Assembly: GCA_030446805.1 (NCBI GenBank)
Contig: JAUJMO010000001.1
Location: 1,596,689 to 1,660,688 of the forward strand
From: Caulobacteraceae bacterium
GTDB lineage: Bacteria > Pseudomonadota > Alphaproteobacteria > Caulobacterales > Caulobacteraceae
DNA length: 64,000 nt
Direction of reading: 5' to 3'
Shown here: piece by piece, positions 10,534-20,362 of the stretch
Numbering within the stretch: position 1 is the stretch's first letter
How the letters are laid out: each line of letters begins with the position of its first letter
Notes under the pieces: generated by a model
What the model was told of the DNA's origin: nothing
Seen by the model: the letters and a program-made list of their open reading frames with translations, nothing else
Database searches by the model: none
Position numbers and translations under genes: made by a program

Positions 10534-11820
10534 ATGTCAAACCCACCCAAGGTGGTCCTCGCCTACTCCGGCGGCCTGGACACCTCCATCATTCTCAAGT
10601 GGCTGCAGACCGAGCGCGGTGCGGAGGTCGTCACCTTCACCGCCGACTTGGGCCAGGGCGAGGAGCTCGGCCCCGCGCGCGACAAGGCGATCCTTCTGGG
10701 CATCAGGCCCGAGAACATCTTCATCGAGGATCTGCGCGAGACCTTCGTCCGCGACTTCGTCTTCCCCATGTTCCGCGCCAACACCCTTTATGAGGGGCAG
10801 TACCTGCTGGGCACCTCCATCGCCCGCCCCCTTATCGCGCAGCGCCAGATCGAGATCGCCCGCCAGGTCGGCGCCACCGCCGTCGCCCACGGGGCCACGG
10901 GCAAGGGCAACGACCAGGTCCGCTTTGAGCTCGGCTATTATGCGCTGGAGCCCGACATCGAGGTCATCGCCCCCTGGCGCGAATGGGACTTCAAGTCTCG
11001 CGAGTCCCTGCTCCGCTTCGCCGAGCTCCATCAGATTCCCATCGCCAAGGACAAGCGAGGCGAGGCCCCCTTTTCAGTCGACGCCAACCTCCTGCACTCC
11101 TCCTCGGAAGGGAAGGTTCTGGAGGACGTTTCCGAACCCGCGCCCGAGTTCGTGCACGGCCGCACCGTTTCGCCGGAAGACGCGCCCGACACCCCCACCG
11201 TGATCACCATCGACTTCGCGCGCGGCGACCCTACCGCCATCGACGGCATCCCGCTCTCTCCCGCCGCCCTGCTGACCAGGCTGAACGGGCTCGGCCACGA
11301 CAACGGCATCGGCCGCCTCGACCTGGTGGAGAACCGCTTCGTTGGCATGAAGAGCCGCGGCGTTTATGAAACGCCCGGCGGCACGATCCTGCTGGCCGCC
11401 CGCCGCGGCATGGAGAGCATCACGCTGGATCGGGGCGCCGCCCATCTCAAGGACGAGCTTATGCCGCGCTACGCCAGCATCATCTACAACGGCTTCTGGT
11501 TCAGTCCCGAACGCGAGATGCTGCAAGCGGCCATTGACCAGAGCCAAGCCAACGTCACCGGCCGCGTCACCCTCAAGCTCTACAAGGGCATGGCCAGCGT
11601 GATCGGCCGCGAGTCCCCCTTCAGCCTTTACGACAAGGAGCTCGTCACCTTCGAGGAAGGCAGCGCCTACGACCAGCGCGACGCAGCCGGCTTTATCAAG
11701 CTCAACGCCCTGCGCCTCCGCGTCGCCGCCAAGCGCGACCAACGCCTGGCGGGCAACGCCCCCGACCTCCCCGTCAGCGACGAGGTGGAGGGCGACGTCA
11801 GCGTCCTGGATCCGCTCTGA
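10534..11820 (+). CDS. argG: Argininosuccinate synthase
   Basis: A 428-residue ATP-dependent ligase joining citrulline and aspartate. The N-terminal N-type ATP pyrophosphatase motif AYSGGLDTS is at residues 9-17, followed by [10 protein letters not shown] and the citrulline/aspartate region [13 protein letters not shown]. The family is usually about 400 residues; the extra length is spread over the C terminus. Phrases such as [20 protein letters not shown] look like ordinary proteobacterial ArgG. It may therefore have a different origin from the actinobacterial-looking genes upstream. It begins four bases after argH. Confidence 0.96.
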   Translation: MSNPPKVVLAYSGGLDTSIILKWLQTERGAEVVTFTADLGQGEELGPARDKAILLGIRPENIFIEDLRETFVRDFVFPMFRANTLYEGQYLLGTSIARPLIAQRQIEIARQVGATAVAHGATGKGNDQVRFELGYYALEPDIEVIAPWREWDFKSRESLLRFAELHQIPIAKDKRGEAPFSVDANLLHSSSEGKVLEDVSEPAPEFVHGRTVSPEDAPDTPTVITIDFARGDPTAIDGIPLSPAALLTRLNGLGHDNGIGRLDLVENRFVGMKSRGVYETPGGTILLAARRGMESITLDRGAAHLKDELMPRYASIIYNGFWFSPEREMLQAAIDQSQANVTGRVTLKLYKGMASVIGRESPFSLYDKELVTFEEGSAYDQRDAAGFIKLNALRLRVAAKRDQRLAGNAPDLPVSDEVEGDVSVLDPL

Positions 11821-11898
11821 GCCGCGGCGTCGCGGCGCCGGTTGAAAGGAACAAGAGCTTGGCGCACTTGGGGGGTCCTCCCTAGGGGAAGTTCCGCC

Positions 11899-13158
11899 GT
11901 GCCTCACCGCTCCGCCGTGGTTTGCGCCTTGCTCCTGATGGCGGCATGCGGCGGAAGCGGCGACGGCGGCGAGTCGTCCGCCCCTCCCCAGACGCCCGCC
12001 CCGGCGCCGCCAGCCCCAGCGCCGCCAGCGCCACCGCCGCGAGCTCCCGCCGAAACCCGTCCTCCCAACGGCGTGGGGCAGCAGCCCGCCTTTCCCAATC
12101 AAACACGCGCGCCCCAGCCGAACGCCAGTCATGCCTATCAGATCGAGACCGTCGCGACCGGGCTCCAGCAGCCCTGGGGTCTGGAGTTCCTGCCGGACGG
12201 CCGCATGCTGGTCAGCGAGCGGCCCGGCCGGCTCCGATTTGTCAGCGCCGACGGCGTCCTGTCGCCTCCAATCGCCGGCCTGCCGCCCGTGGCCGCGACC
12301 GGCCAGGGTGGGCTGCTCGACGTGGCGCTCGCGCCCGACTTCGCGGCCAGCCGTCGCGTTTTTTGGGCCTACGCCGAGCCTCGGGGCGGAGACGCAACCG
12401 CCCTAGCGGTCGCCGGCGGCACGCTCAGCCCGGACGGAGCGGCCCTCTCCGACGTCCGGGTGATCTTCCGCCAGGAGCCCGCCTATGTTTCCGGCCTGCA
12501 CTTCGGGTCCAGGCTGGTGTTCGACCGGGGCGGCCGGATGTTCATCACCACCGGCGACCGCGGCCAGGGCGCTCCGGCGCAGGACAGCGCCAATCACGTC
12601 GGCAAGGTGATCCGCATCAACGCCGACGGATCGGTTCCCGCGGACAATCCCTTCGTGGGCCTGAACAGCGCGCGGCCGGAGATCTGGTCCTCCGGCCACC
12701 GCAACATCCAGGGCGCGGTGCTGCATCCGGACACCGGTCGACTGTGGACTGTGGAGCACGGGCCCCAGGGCGGAGACGAGTTGAATCAGCCCGAACCCGG
12801 CCGTAACTACGGTTGGCCCCTGATTACCTACGGGGTCAACTACGACGGCAAAGCTATCAGTGAAGGCACGGCCCAGGCCGGTCTGGAGCAGCCGGTCTAC
12901 TACTGGGACCCGGTGATCGCGCCGGGCGGAATGGACTTCTACCTGGGCGGGTTGTTCCCCGAATGGCGCGGCAGCCTGTTCATCGCCGGGCTGCAGCAGG
13001 GCGGCGTCGTGCGCCTCACCTTCGACGCCGACCGGGTCCGGACCGAGGAGCGCTTGGCCCTCGGCCTCCGCATCCGCGATGTCAAGAACGGCCCCGACCG
13101 CCGCCTCTACCTCCTGGACGAATCCGCCGGCCGAATCCTCCGCCTCGCCCCGCCCTGA
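11899..13158 (+). CDS. PQQ-dependent aldose sugar dehydrogenase-like lipoprotein (GSDH / YliI family)
   Basis: The 419-residue product is a six-bladed beta-propeller of the glucose/sorbosone dehydrogenase family. These enzymes oxidise sugars in the periplasm with PQQ. The GTG at 11899 is preceded by AGGGGAA at eight bases and gives a lipoprotein signal ending in the lipobox LLLMAAC. A Pro/Ala linker of about 35 residues follows, then the propeller. Family motifs include [31 protein letters not shown] and [11 protein letters not shown]. It lies downstream of argG on the same strand but has its own start signals and no link to arginine metabolism. Confidence 0.88.
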   Translation: MPHRSAVVCALLLMAACGGSGDGGESSAPPQTPAPAPPAPAPPAPPPRAPAETRPPNGVGQQPAFPNQTRAPQPNASHAYQIETVATGLQQPWGLEFLPDGRMLVSERPGRLRFVSADGVLSPPIAGLPPVAATGQGGLLDVALAPDFAASRRVFWAYAEPRGGDATALAVAGGTLSPDGAALSDVRVIFRQEPAYVSGLHFGSRLVFDRGGRMFITTGDRGQGAPAQDSANHVGKVIRINADGSVPADNPFVGLNSARPEIWSSGHRNIQGAVLHPDTGRLWTVEHGPQGGDELNQPEPGRNYGWPLITYGVNYDGKAISEGTAQAGLEQPVYYWDPVIAPGGMDFYLGGLFPEWRGSLFIAGLQQGGVVRLTFDADRVRTEERLALGLRIRDVKNGPDRRLYLLDESAGRILRLAPP

Positions 13159-13331
13159 TCGGCGTTCTGACGACGCCCCGACCTCGCCATCAGCGGCGAG
13201 CCGGAAGGCGAACTCCGCCTCTGGGTTCTCCTAATCCTGGCGCTCCCACCCAAGACTTTCGAGCCGGCGGCGGTTTCGGACCCGCCGTCGCCCGCCACGT
13301 CGGCCGCAAGCCGGCGTGCCGCGCCTGCTTT

Positions 13332-13367
13332 GATCGCCAAAGTTTGATCGCCCAAGGATCGCCCAAG
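13332..13367. repeat. Short tandem repeat, three copies of an 11-bp unit
   Basis: The unit GATCGCCMAAG occurs at 13332-13342, 13346-13356 and 13357-13367, the last two directly abutting. It lies in the 220-bp gap (13159-13378) between the convergent sugar dehydrogenase and tadC genes. I see no gene and no clear intrinsic terminator in that gap. Confidence 0.6.
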
Positions 13368-13378
13368 GAATGACCGGC

Positions 13379-14329
13379 TCAACCGCCCCCCGCCAACCCG
13401 CGCGTCAGGCGCAGGCCCGCTGGCAGCATGAGCACGCCGATCAGGCAGGGGAAGATGAACAGGATCAGGGGCAGGGTCAGCTTGGCCGGCAGGGCCAGCG
13501 CCTTTTCCTCCGCCCGCAGCATGCGCTTGCTGCGCATGTCGTCGGCGTAGACGGCCAGGGTCTCGCCCAGGCTGGTGCCCATCTCCTCCGCCTGGCGCAG
13601 CATGGTGGCCAGGCCTCGGGCCTCGTCGATCCCCAAACGGTCGGCCAGGGCGGCCCAGGCCTCCTTGCGCGAGCGGCCGGCGCGCAGCTCGCGCGTGAGC
13701 AGGATCAAGTGCTCGGCCAGGTTTGGATAGCGGCGCGTCATCTCCTCGGCTACCCGGCTCACGGCGGCGTCGAGGCTGAGGCCGGCCTCGACGGACGCCA
13801 CCATCAGGTCGAGCATGTCGGGGAAGCCTTCGCGGTACTCGTCCTGCCGCTTGGTGCGCCGCATCTTGAGAACCTGGTCGGGGCCCATCACCGCCACCAG
13901 GCTGAAGGCGCCCGCCGCCAGGGTCGCGTCCATGCCGCCGCTCTCGAGCAGCATGGGTAGGGAGATGATCATGATGGCCGCGGCGGCCACCAGGCAGGCC
14001 AGCTTGGCGCCCAGGAAGATGGGCACGGCCTCACGGCTGGCGAACCCCGCCTGCATGAGCTTGAAGCGCAGGGCCGAGACCTGGTTGGGATCGCGCAGGA
14101 TGGCGCCGTCGCCCAGCCGCTTGACGCCATTGAGCACAGCCACGAGGGGAGCCGGCGGCCGGGCCTCTCGCGCCTTGATCTCGGCCGGCGTGTCGCCGGA
14201 CAGCCGGGCGCGCATGCGGGCGCCGCGGCGGCCCTGGACCACCGTGGACCAGCCCGCGCCTACGACCGCGCCCCCGATCAGGAGGGCCGCGGTGGCCGTC
14301 AAGCCCGTCTGGATGAGCGCAGGGTTCAT
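13379..14329 (-). CDS. tadC: Tad/Flp pilus inner-membrane platform protein TadC (CpaH)
   Basis: A 316-residue member of the type II secretion F family. An N-terminal hydrophobic helix is followed by helices around 108-150 and a C-terminal pair (LTLPLILFIFPCLIGVLML). Between them is the T2SSF cytoplasmic helical bundle (PDMLDLMVASVEAGLSLD, MLRQAEEMGTSLGETL). With TadB it forms the platform on which the CpaF ATPase drives Flp pilin polymerisation. It is the last gene of the leftward locus, starting seven bases after tadB. Confidence 0.93.
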   Translation of the reverse strand: MNPALIQTGLTATAALLIGGAVVGAGWSTVVQGRRGARMRARLSGDTPAEIKAREARPPAPLVAVLNGVKRLGDGAILRDPNQVSALRFKLMQAGFASREAVPIFLGAKLACLVAAAAIMIISLPMLLESGGMDATLAAGAFSLVAVMGPDQVLKMRRTKRQDEYREGFPDMLDLMVASVEAGLSLDAAVSRVAEEMTRRYPNLAEHLILLTRELRAGRSRKEAWAALADRLGIDEARGLATMLRQAEEMGTSLGETLAVYADDMRSKRMLRAEEKALALPAKLTLPLILFIFPCLIGVLMLPAGLRLTRGLAGGG

Positions 14330-14336
14330 GCCGGCC

Positions 14337-15290
14337 TCAAATCTTGAAATTGACCATGCGCTGCATGACCAGGATGCCCAGGACCATCCACACGCCGAGT
14401 CCCGCCAGGCCTACATGGATGGTGCGTTCGTGAATGACCTCGCCGTAGAAATCGGGCTTGAGCACCTGCAGCATCAGACCCACGGCGAAAGGGGCGGCTA
14501 TGAGAATCATGGCCGAGACGCGCGCTTCCGAGGAGGCGGCCTTGATCTTGAGCCGCATCTTGGTGCGTTCACGCACGGTGCGGGCGTTCATTTTCAGCAG
14601 GCCGACCAGATTGCCGCCTGAGCGCTCCTGCAGGCGCACGGTGGCGGCGAACAGGTCCACATCCACCTGTTTGCAGCGATCGGCCATGCGCCCGATGGCC
14701 TGCTCCAGGGTGGAGCCGAAGGCGATCTCGTCCGCAGCCATGCCGAACTCGGAGCCGATGGGATCAGCCATCTCGCGGCCCACCAGGGCGATCGCGGTGG
14801 GCACGGGGTGCCCCGCCTCCAGCGAACGGACCACCACTTCCAGGGCGTTGGGCAGCTGGGTCACCAGCTTGGCCTCGCGCTGCCCGCCCACGAATTTCAG
14901 GAAAAGGATGGGGACTGCGGTTGAGCCCAGCACGGCTCCGGCCACGGCGCCCCAGGGATTGCGGGTGACGGCAAAGCCCAGCACGGCCGCGCCCAAGGCC
15001 ATGGCGGCCACCGTCAATGTCCAACGGCGCGGGTCGTAGACCAGTCCCGAGCGCACCACCATTTGGGCCAGCCAGGGCCATTTCAGCCGGCTGGAGCCGT
15101 CGGCGGCCAGCCCCCGTTCCTTGCGCAGCTCCACCACCATGTCAGCGAGGGAGGCCAGCCGGTCCACAACCTTGAGCCGGTGGTTGACCTTGCGCTTGGC
15201 CACCCCGACCCGCATCAGCCCCCACAGCCCCTGGGCCAGGGTGAAGATGGCCGCAAAGATCAGAACGAAAAAAGCGGCGGAGGCGTCCAT
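14337..15290 (-). CDS. tadB: Tad/Flp pilus inner-membrane platform protein TadB (CpaG)
   Basis: A 317-residue T2SSF-family protein. It has an N-terminal membrane helix, a basic linker, a hydrophobic pair near 85-125, the T2SSF core (PNALEVVVRSLEAGHPV, RLQERSGGNLVGLL) and C-terminal membrane helices. It is the partner of TadC in the pilus assembly platform. Its ATG overlaps the cpaF stop, so the genes are coupled. Confidence 0.93.
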   Translation of the reverse strand: MDASAAFFVLIFAAIFTLAQGLWGLMRVGVAKRKVNHRLKVVDRLASLADMVVELRKERGLAADGSSRLKWPWLAQMVVRSGLVYDPRRWTLTVAAMALGAAVLGFAVTRNPWGAVAGAVLGSTAVPILFLKFVGGQREAKLVTQLPNALEVVVRSLEAGHPVPTAIALVGREMADPIGSEFGMAADEIAFGSTLEQAIGRMADRCKQVDVDLFAATVRLQERSGGNLVGLLKMNARTVRERTKMRLKIKAASSEARVSAMILIAAPFAVGLMLQVLKPDFYGEVIHERTIHVGLAGLGVWMVLGILVMQRMVNFKI

Positions 15291-16684
15291 CAGCCCAGCG
15301 CCCGGCTCGGGTCGAAATGGGTGGTGTCGTACTGGATTCCGCGACGGTTCATCTCGTCGAGGCAGCGGGGCCTGAGGCCGGTGGCCCTGTGTTCGCCGCG
15401 CACCTTGCCGTCCGCATCCGTCGACAGCCGATGGTACAGGAAGATGTCCTGCATCTGGACGACATTGCCTTCCATCCCGGTGATCTCGGTGATGTGAGTG
15501 ACTTTCCGCGTGCCGTCCGACTGACGCATCACCTGGACGATCATGCCCACGGCGGAGGCGATCTGGCCCCGCACCGCCTCATTGCTCAGCCGCATGCCGC
15601 CCATGGCGACCATCTGCTCCAGGCGGGTGATGGCCTCACGGGGGTTGTTGGCGTGGATGGTGGCCATGGAGCCCTCGTGGCCCGTGTTCATGGCCTGGAG
15701 CATGTCAAAGGCCTCCTCGCCCCGGACCTCGCCCAGTATCACGCGATCCGGACGCATCCGCAGAGCGTTCTTGACCAACTCACGCTGGCGGATCTCGCCC
15801 TTGCCTTCCAGGTTGGGGGGACGGGTCTCCATGCGGATGACGTGCGGCTGTTGCAGCTGCAGCTCCGCGGCGTCCTCGATGGTGATCATCCGCTCCTTGT
15901 GGCTGATGGCCGCCGAAAGCGCGTTCAGCATGGTCGTCTTGCCCGAGCCGGTTCCACCGCTGATCACCGTGGAGACCCGGGACTTGATGGCCCCGTGCAG
16001 GAATTCCGCGGCGCAGGCCGGCAAGGCCCCGAACTCGACCAAGCGCTCCAGGTCGAACTTTTTCTTGGCGAACTTGCGGATGGACACGGCGGCGCCGTCC
16101 AGGGTGATGGGCCCGATCGCGGCGTTCACCCGGCTGCCGTCCGCCAGGCGGGCGTCCACCATGGGCGAGCTCTCGTCGATCCGACGGCCCACGCCCGCGG
16201 CGATGCGGTTCACGATCCGCAGGAGGTGGTCGTTGTCGCGAAAGCGGACGGGCGCGATCTCCAGCTCGCCGCGTCGCTCGATGTAGATCTGGAACGGCCC
16301 GTTGATCAGGATGTCGCTGATGCTGTCGTCCTTGAGCAGCGGCTCGATCGGGCCCAACCCCACCATCTCGTCGAAGATGCTGTCGCCCAGCTCCTCCAGT
16401 TCGGCGGTGTTGAAGGGCAGCCGCTCCGCCCGGACGAAGTCGCCGACCAACTGCCGCACGTGCGAACGCATGTCGCCGCGCTCGAGCTTCTCGAGCTTGG
16501 CCAGGTCGAGCTCGTCGATCAGCTTGGAGTGCAGCCGCAGCTTGACGTCCAACTGATCGTTGGAGGGCGTCGGCGCTGGCGGAGGCGGCTCGGGGGCAAG
16601 CACCAGCTTGGGCGCCTCCGGCGGGGGCGGGAGGGCGGCGTCGGCCGGCGCGGGCGCGGCGCGGCGCAGGTTGAAGCGGCTCAT
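15290..16684 (-). CDS. cpaF: Tad pilus secretion ATPase CpaF / TadA
   Basis: A 464-residue hexameric ATPase of the VirB11/TadA type powering pilus extension and retraction. The N-terminal 60 residues are a Pro/Ala-rich linker. They are followed by the N-terminal domain and the ATPase core with Walker A ISGGTGSGKTTMLNAL, an Asp box, Walker B VILGEVRGEEAFDML and the His box region (GSMATIHANNP). The ATG at 16684 overlaps the cpaE stop; in-frame codons upstream exist, but the overlap and MSRFNLRR start are more plausible. Confidence 0.95.
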   Translation of the reverse strand: MSRFNLRRAAPAPADAALPPPPEAPKLVLAPEPPPPAPTPSNDQLDVKLRLHSKLIDELDLAKLEKLERGDMRSHVRQLVGDFVRAERLPFNTAELEELGDSIFDEMVGLGPIEPLLKDDSISDILINGPFQIYIERRGELEIAPVRFRDNDHLLRIVNRIAAGVGRRIDESSPMVDARLADGSRVNAAIGPITLDGAAVSIRKFAKKKFDLERLVEFGALPACAAEFLHGAIKSRVSTVISGGTGSGKTTMLNALSAAISHKERMITIEDAAELQLQQPHVIRMETRPPNLEGKGEIRQRELVKNALRMRPDRVILGEVRGEEAFDMLQAMNTGHEGSMATIHANNPREAITRLEQMVAMGGMRLSNEAVRGQIASAVGMIVQVMRQSDGTRKVTHITEITGMEGNVVQMQDIFLYHRLSTDADGKVRGEHRATGLRPRCLDEMNRRGIQYDTTHFDPSRALG

Positions 16685-17850
16685 GCGGCGCCCCGGCGAG
16701 CGTCCTGCCCGTGATCGGACCCCGCCACGAGGCGGTCCACCAGGCGTTTGACGTCTTGCACGATCTTCGACTTGGGCCGGTGCTGGCTGATGGAGCCGCC
16801 CAGGTTGACGGAAGCGGCGGCCGCCTCCCAATCCGAGGTGATCCCGCCCGCGGCCTTGCGTTGCAGCGCCTTTTCGGCCTCCACCAGGGAGGGCACGGGG
16901 CCGAAGACCCGGCTGGCCAGCCGGTTCACCACCAGCCTCGCCTGCTTGCCGCCGTCGAGGTCCGCCTCGATCTCGTTCACCAGCGCACGCGCAGCCAGCA
17001 GGGCCGGCACGGTCAGCTCGGACACCACGCAGACTTCGTCGGAGCCGGCCAGCACATCCAGCGTCCAGGGCTGGCGGATACGCGGCAGGTCCACCACCAC
17101 CGCGCCGTAAACCTGGCAGGCGACTTCGAGCAGGCGCAGCACCGCTTCCGGCGTGATCTGGCTAAAGGCGTTGGGATTGCGCGGCGCAGCGAGCAGGTCG
17201 AAGCCGGCGGAGGTCTGCACCGCAAAGGCGCTCAAGACGGCGGCGTCGATCCGCTCGGGCGTTGCGGACGACGAGGCGAGATGCATGAGGGGCGTGGCGC
17301 CCAGAAACGCAGAGGCCGCACCGTCGGCCAGATTCAGGTCCACCAGGCACACCCGACGCCCGTCCTTCTGCAGCCCGCTCAGGGCGTCGGCGATCTCGAT
17401 GGCCAAGGTGGTGGCTCCGGCCCCGCCCGCAGCGCTGACCACGCTCCAGCAGCGCGAGGACTGCCCGCCCGAAGGCGGAGCGGCGGTCATGAGCCGGGCG
17501 GCGATCCGCGCCAGGGCGTCCGGCGCGAAAGGCGCCTCCAGCACGTCCGACCGCTCCAGCCGCAGCAGGGCCCGCACCAGATTGGTGGGCAGATGGCCGC
17601 CGGCCAGCACGGTGGGCGGCGGCGGCGACAAGCGGCTCAGCGCTTCGATGGCCTGCACCAGGAGATCGGGCGCGGTGGCGTCCGCATCGATCAGCACGAG
17701 GTCGGGGCTTCGATCCCCCCGGCCCGCTTCAAGCAACACCTCGGGGGCGACGATCTGCATGGCCGCGCCAGGCAGGGCCTCGCGTGCGGTGGGCGCCAGG
17801 CGCTCGCCCACCACGCACACACGGCGACCGGTCATCACGGGATTGGACAT
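16681..17850 (-). CDS. cpaE: Tad pilus localisation protein CpaE / TadZ
   Basis: A 389-residue protein with an N-terminal atypical receiver-like domain and a MinD/ParA-like ATPase domain. The Walker A region reads SAAGGAGATTLAIE. It keeps the glycines and threonines but lacks both lysines of the KGGxGK motif, the usual TadZ pattern. TadZ/CpaE places the pilus machine at the pole. The start MSNPVMTG at 17850 is chosen; an earlier in-frame start at 17919 would add 23 low-complexity residues. The 110-bp gap to the upstream tadE gene is the largest in the locus. Confidence 0.88.
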   Translation of the reverse strand: MSNPVMTGRRVCVVGERLAPTAREALPGAAMQIVAPEVLLEAGRGDRSPDLVLIDADATAPDLLVQAIEALSRLSPPPPTVLAGGHLPTNLVRALLRLERSDVLEAPFAPDALARIAARLMTAAPPSGGQSSRCWSVVSAAGGAGATTLAIEIADALSGLQKDGRRVCLVDLNLADGAASAFLGATPLMHLASSSATPERIDAAVLSAFAVQTSAGFDLLAAPRNPNAFSQITPEAVLRLLEVACQVYGAVVVDLPRIRQPWTLDVLAGSDEVCVVSELTVPALLAARALVNEIEADLDGGKQARLVVNRLASRVFGPVPSLVEAEKALQRKAAGGITSDWEAAAASVNLGGSISQHRPKSKIVQDVKRLVDRLVAGSDHGQDARRGAA

Positions 17851-17960
17851 TGCGGCTTTACGGCCTCGCTCGGGCGGACAGGGGGCGGCTGCGGAAGCCG
17901 CGGTTAGGACACTCTGCACGGCCAGATGTTTCGGTTTCGCTTACGCTGTTCGCGGCCTTG

Positions 17961-18581
17961 TCATCCGCCTGACGAGCGGAGATCCTCGGCCAGCACGGTC
18001 GTCTCCACCGGGGGAAGGGTGGCGAAGGCGCCGGGAACCAGGCGGCCCAGCATGGCCGAGCCGGACGGGGCGCCCGCCACCCGGACGCTAATCAGGGGCC
18101 TGAGCGCGCCCGCCACCCCGGCCGTATCGGCCCCGGACTCCTGGTAACGGATCGTGACATGCGACCGCTCCAGGACGGAAAAGGCGTCGCACATGCCCAC
18201 CCGTTCCGGTCCCGCCGCGTCGCCGCACGCGCTCGAGTTCGGGCCGTAGAAGATGCGTGCAAAGGCCGCCACGCTGTAGATTCCGCCCGTGCAGCTCTGC
18301 CCGGAGCCGGTGCAAAGGCGCTCGTAATCCCCCGCCGGCTCGCCCGACTGAACGCCCGTTTCCAGTCCCGTCATGCTGGACAGGTCCGAGGACACCGGAT
18401 CGGACACGGCCGCGATCCGGGCGCCCACCCGGGCTGCCTCCACCGCCTGGTTCCAGCGGAACAGGTACACGCCCAGGTCGAAGACCCCGATAATGCCGGT
18501 GAACAGGAAAGGCGCCACGATGGCCGTTTCTATGGCCGTGGCGCCTCGGCGGTCCCGCAGGGCGGCGAGCATGCGCTTCAT
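17961..18581 (-). CDS. TadE-like pseudopilin / pilus assembly protein
   Basis: A 206-residue protein with the classic TadE start: a basic stretch, then GATAIETAIVAPFLFTGIIG, a hydrophobic segment preceded by glycine with glutamate near position +5, as in pseudopilins cut by a prepilin peptidase. The rest is a periplasmic domain with cysteine pairs (LCTGSGQSC; SACGD, MCDAF). TadE/TadF pseudopilins are needed for Flp pilus assembly. The ATG overlaps the stop of the preceding tadE-like gene in ATGA. Confidence 0.85.
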   Translation of the reverse strand: MKRMLAALRDRRGATAIETAIVAPFLFTGIIGVFDLGVYLFRWNQAVEAARVGARIAAVSDPVSSDLSSMTGLETGVQSGEPAGDYERLCTGSGQSCTGGIYSVAAFARIFYGPNSSACGDAAGPERVGMCDAFSVLERSHVTIRYQESGADTAGVAGALRPLISVRVAGAPSGSAMLGRLVPGAFATLPPVETTVLAEDLRSSGG

Positions 18582-19030
18582 CCACCCGTCCAGCGTTCTT
18601 CGTGCGCCACATGCACCCGAACGGGGCCCACGCCGACCATCCGGAGCATGCCGAAGCCCTGGTACGGCCGGTCGCTCTCCAGACGGACCACCCGAACCTG
18701 GTCGCCTCCTGCATAGGAGCCGCCGCTGTTGTCGAGCAGGCGGTAGCTGACCGACACCTCGCCCGGCGTCCAGCCCTTGACCCGTACTGCGCCACCGCTG
18801 GCCGTCTGGCCCGTCACCGCCAGATTGCGAGCCTTGTCCTCGGACGTGGCCACATCCCGCGAGCGGGCCAGATAGTGGGCCGCGGCGGCCAGGCCGCTCT
18901 TCATTCGGTGCCTCTCGCCAAGCAGCCAGCCCGCGTCCGCCGCCGCAAAGCCCAGGAACAGCAAAACGGGCAGAGCGAACGCGGTCTCGATGCCGGCCGA
19001 ACCCCGGCGACAGTGCGCGAATGTCGTCAC
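18578..19030 (-). CDS. TadE/TadF-like pseudopilin
   Basis: A 150-residue protein opening with a short basic segment and GSAGIETAFALPVLLFLGF, again the G-x5-E hydrophobic pattern of TadE/F pseudopilins. A soluble domain of about 110 residues follows. The start is a GTG at 19030, eight bases after the tadG-like stop codon. No strong Shine-Dalgarno is visible, so reinitiation after tadG is likely. Together with its neighbours it forms a tadG-tadE-tadE block inside the locus. Confidence 0.8.
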   Translation of the reverse strand: MTTFAHCRRGSAGIETAFALPVLLFLGFAAADAGWLLGERHRMKSGLAAAAHYLARSRDVATSEDKARNLAVTGQTASGGAVRVKGWTPGEVSVSYRLLDNSGGSYAGGDQVRVVRLESDRPYQGFGMLRMVGVGPVRVHVAHEERWTGG

Positions 19031-19038
19031 GGACCGGC

Positions 19039-20361
19039 TCAACGGCGCACGTCCACCTGGTCGCGAGCCTGGCGGTCGACGCCCCCGCGCAGTCCACCGA
19101 TCAGCTCGCCCCAGATCACGTCGTCCTCGCCGCTGCCCATGGGCTCGGTGAGAAACACCTTGGCGAAAGCGGCCACCGGAACGGAGCTCGCGGACAGGTT
19201 CTCGTTCTGGCAGTTCAAGACGGCCACGGGAAGAACGCGCCGGTCGGCGTCCGACCTCGGCGGCACGCCCCCCGCCCTGCCGATCTCCCAGCGATAGACC
19301 TGGTAACGGCTTGGCGTGCTCGGACTGACCGTGCCCGCCGCATAGTTGAAATAGAAGATTGTCCCGCCGATCTCCGCCGAGGCCGGCGAGCCGTGACGGG
19401 TGCGCATATGCTCCACCACGTTCCAGCGGCCGTCGCCCACGCGGGCGCAGGTCGCGCTCGCAAAGCAGTTGTCCCGGGGATAGCTGGTCACATTGCTGGC
19501 CGCCGGATAGGTGGCGGCCTGCTTTTTGTAACTGCCCTGGTAGTCGCCGAACCGGGTGTTCAAACCTTCGGATACGGAGGAGATGACGCCCGTGCGCAGC
19601 GTCACGCCGGAAACGGCGTAGCAGGCGGCGGGCGACACCTCGGCGAAGTAGTCCTTCATCTCGTTGGCACCCTTCCCGCCGACGGGCGGTTCGAGATAGC
19701 CGAACTGGCCTGGGGCGTAGGCCGATCCTCCCTTGCCGCGCAGCTGGAGCTGCCGGCCGCGGAAGCTGGGGTCGTTGAGCGCGCGCTCGAGCTCCCAGCT
19801 CTCGTCGTCTTCGACGGGGTTGCAGATGAACACCGGGGCCGCGCCGCACATCTGCGCCATGCGGCCGCCCACCGCCTTGGCGCTGAGCGAGACCGACACG
19901 ATGCCGGCCGCGAGCCGGGGGGGGAACAGGGTGCTGATCGTCTCGGGCCTGACGGTCACCTCCAGATAGCGGGCCTCGCGCGGGTCCGCGGTCACATAGT
20001 CCGCGGTCACCGGATCGGCGTCGCTGACCGGCAGGGACGACAGATAGCGCGCCGACTGGACCTGAACCGCTCCCGCCGGGGTGTTGGCGAACCGCTTATC
20101 GTTGGACACGAGGGTGTTCATGGCGCGGCCCGCGCGCTGGATGGCGTCGCTGCGCCCGTCCAGCTCCACCGCCCCGGCGCGCGCCATGGCGTCGGCCGCA
20201 CCCTGCAGCTCGGCCTCGAGATTGTAGATCCGCGCCACGTCCACGGAGAGCGCGCAAAGCGCGGCCAGGGCCGGAGCCGCCAGGGCCAGCCAGACGATCA
20301 CCCCGCCTTCGCGCGCGCTTGCGAAGCGGTTGAGCCGGCTCAGGCTGGGGCGTCGGCCCAT
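19039..20361 (-). CDS. TadG-like pilus assembly protein
   Basis: A 440-residue protein with the TadG-type N terminus (REGGVIVWLALAAPALAALC, then DVARIYNLEAELQGAADAMA), a single membrane anchor with a large periplasmic part. There is no readable vWA MIDAS motif, unlike the related protein at 44700-46562. Several cysteines (CGAAPVFICNP, CFASATC) may form disulphides. It starts one base after the cpaC stop. Its exact role in Flp pilus assembly is unknown. Confidence 0.82.
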   Translation of the reverse strand: MGRRPSLSRLNRFASAREGGVIVWLALAAPALAALCALSVDVARIYNLEAELQGAADAMARAGAVELDGRSDAIQRAGRAMNTLVSNDKRFANTPAGAVQVQSARYLSSLPVSDADPVTADYVTADPREARYLEVTVRPETISTLFPPRLAAGIVSVSLSAKAVGGRMAQMCGAAPVFICNPVEDDESWELERALNDPSFRGRQLQLRGKGGSAYAPGQFGYLEPPVGGKGANEMKDYFAEVSPAACYAVSGVTLRTGVISSVSEGLNTRFGDYQGSYKKQAATYPAASNVTSYPRDNCFASATCARVGDGRWNVVEHMRTRHGSPASAEIGGTIFYFNYAAGTVSPSTPSRYQVYRWEIGRAGGVPPRSDADRRVLPVAVLNCQNENLSASSVPVAAFAKVFLTEPMGSGEDDVIWGELIGGLRGGVDRQARDQVDVRR

Positions 20362-20362
20362 G

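Noticed and set aside
15317..16714. 465-codon plus-strand frame opposite cpaF
   Set aside because: cpaF has all Walker and His-box motifs; the opposite frame is a GC-driven shadow.
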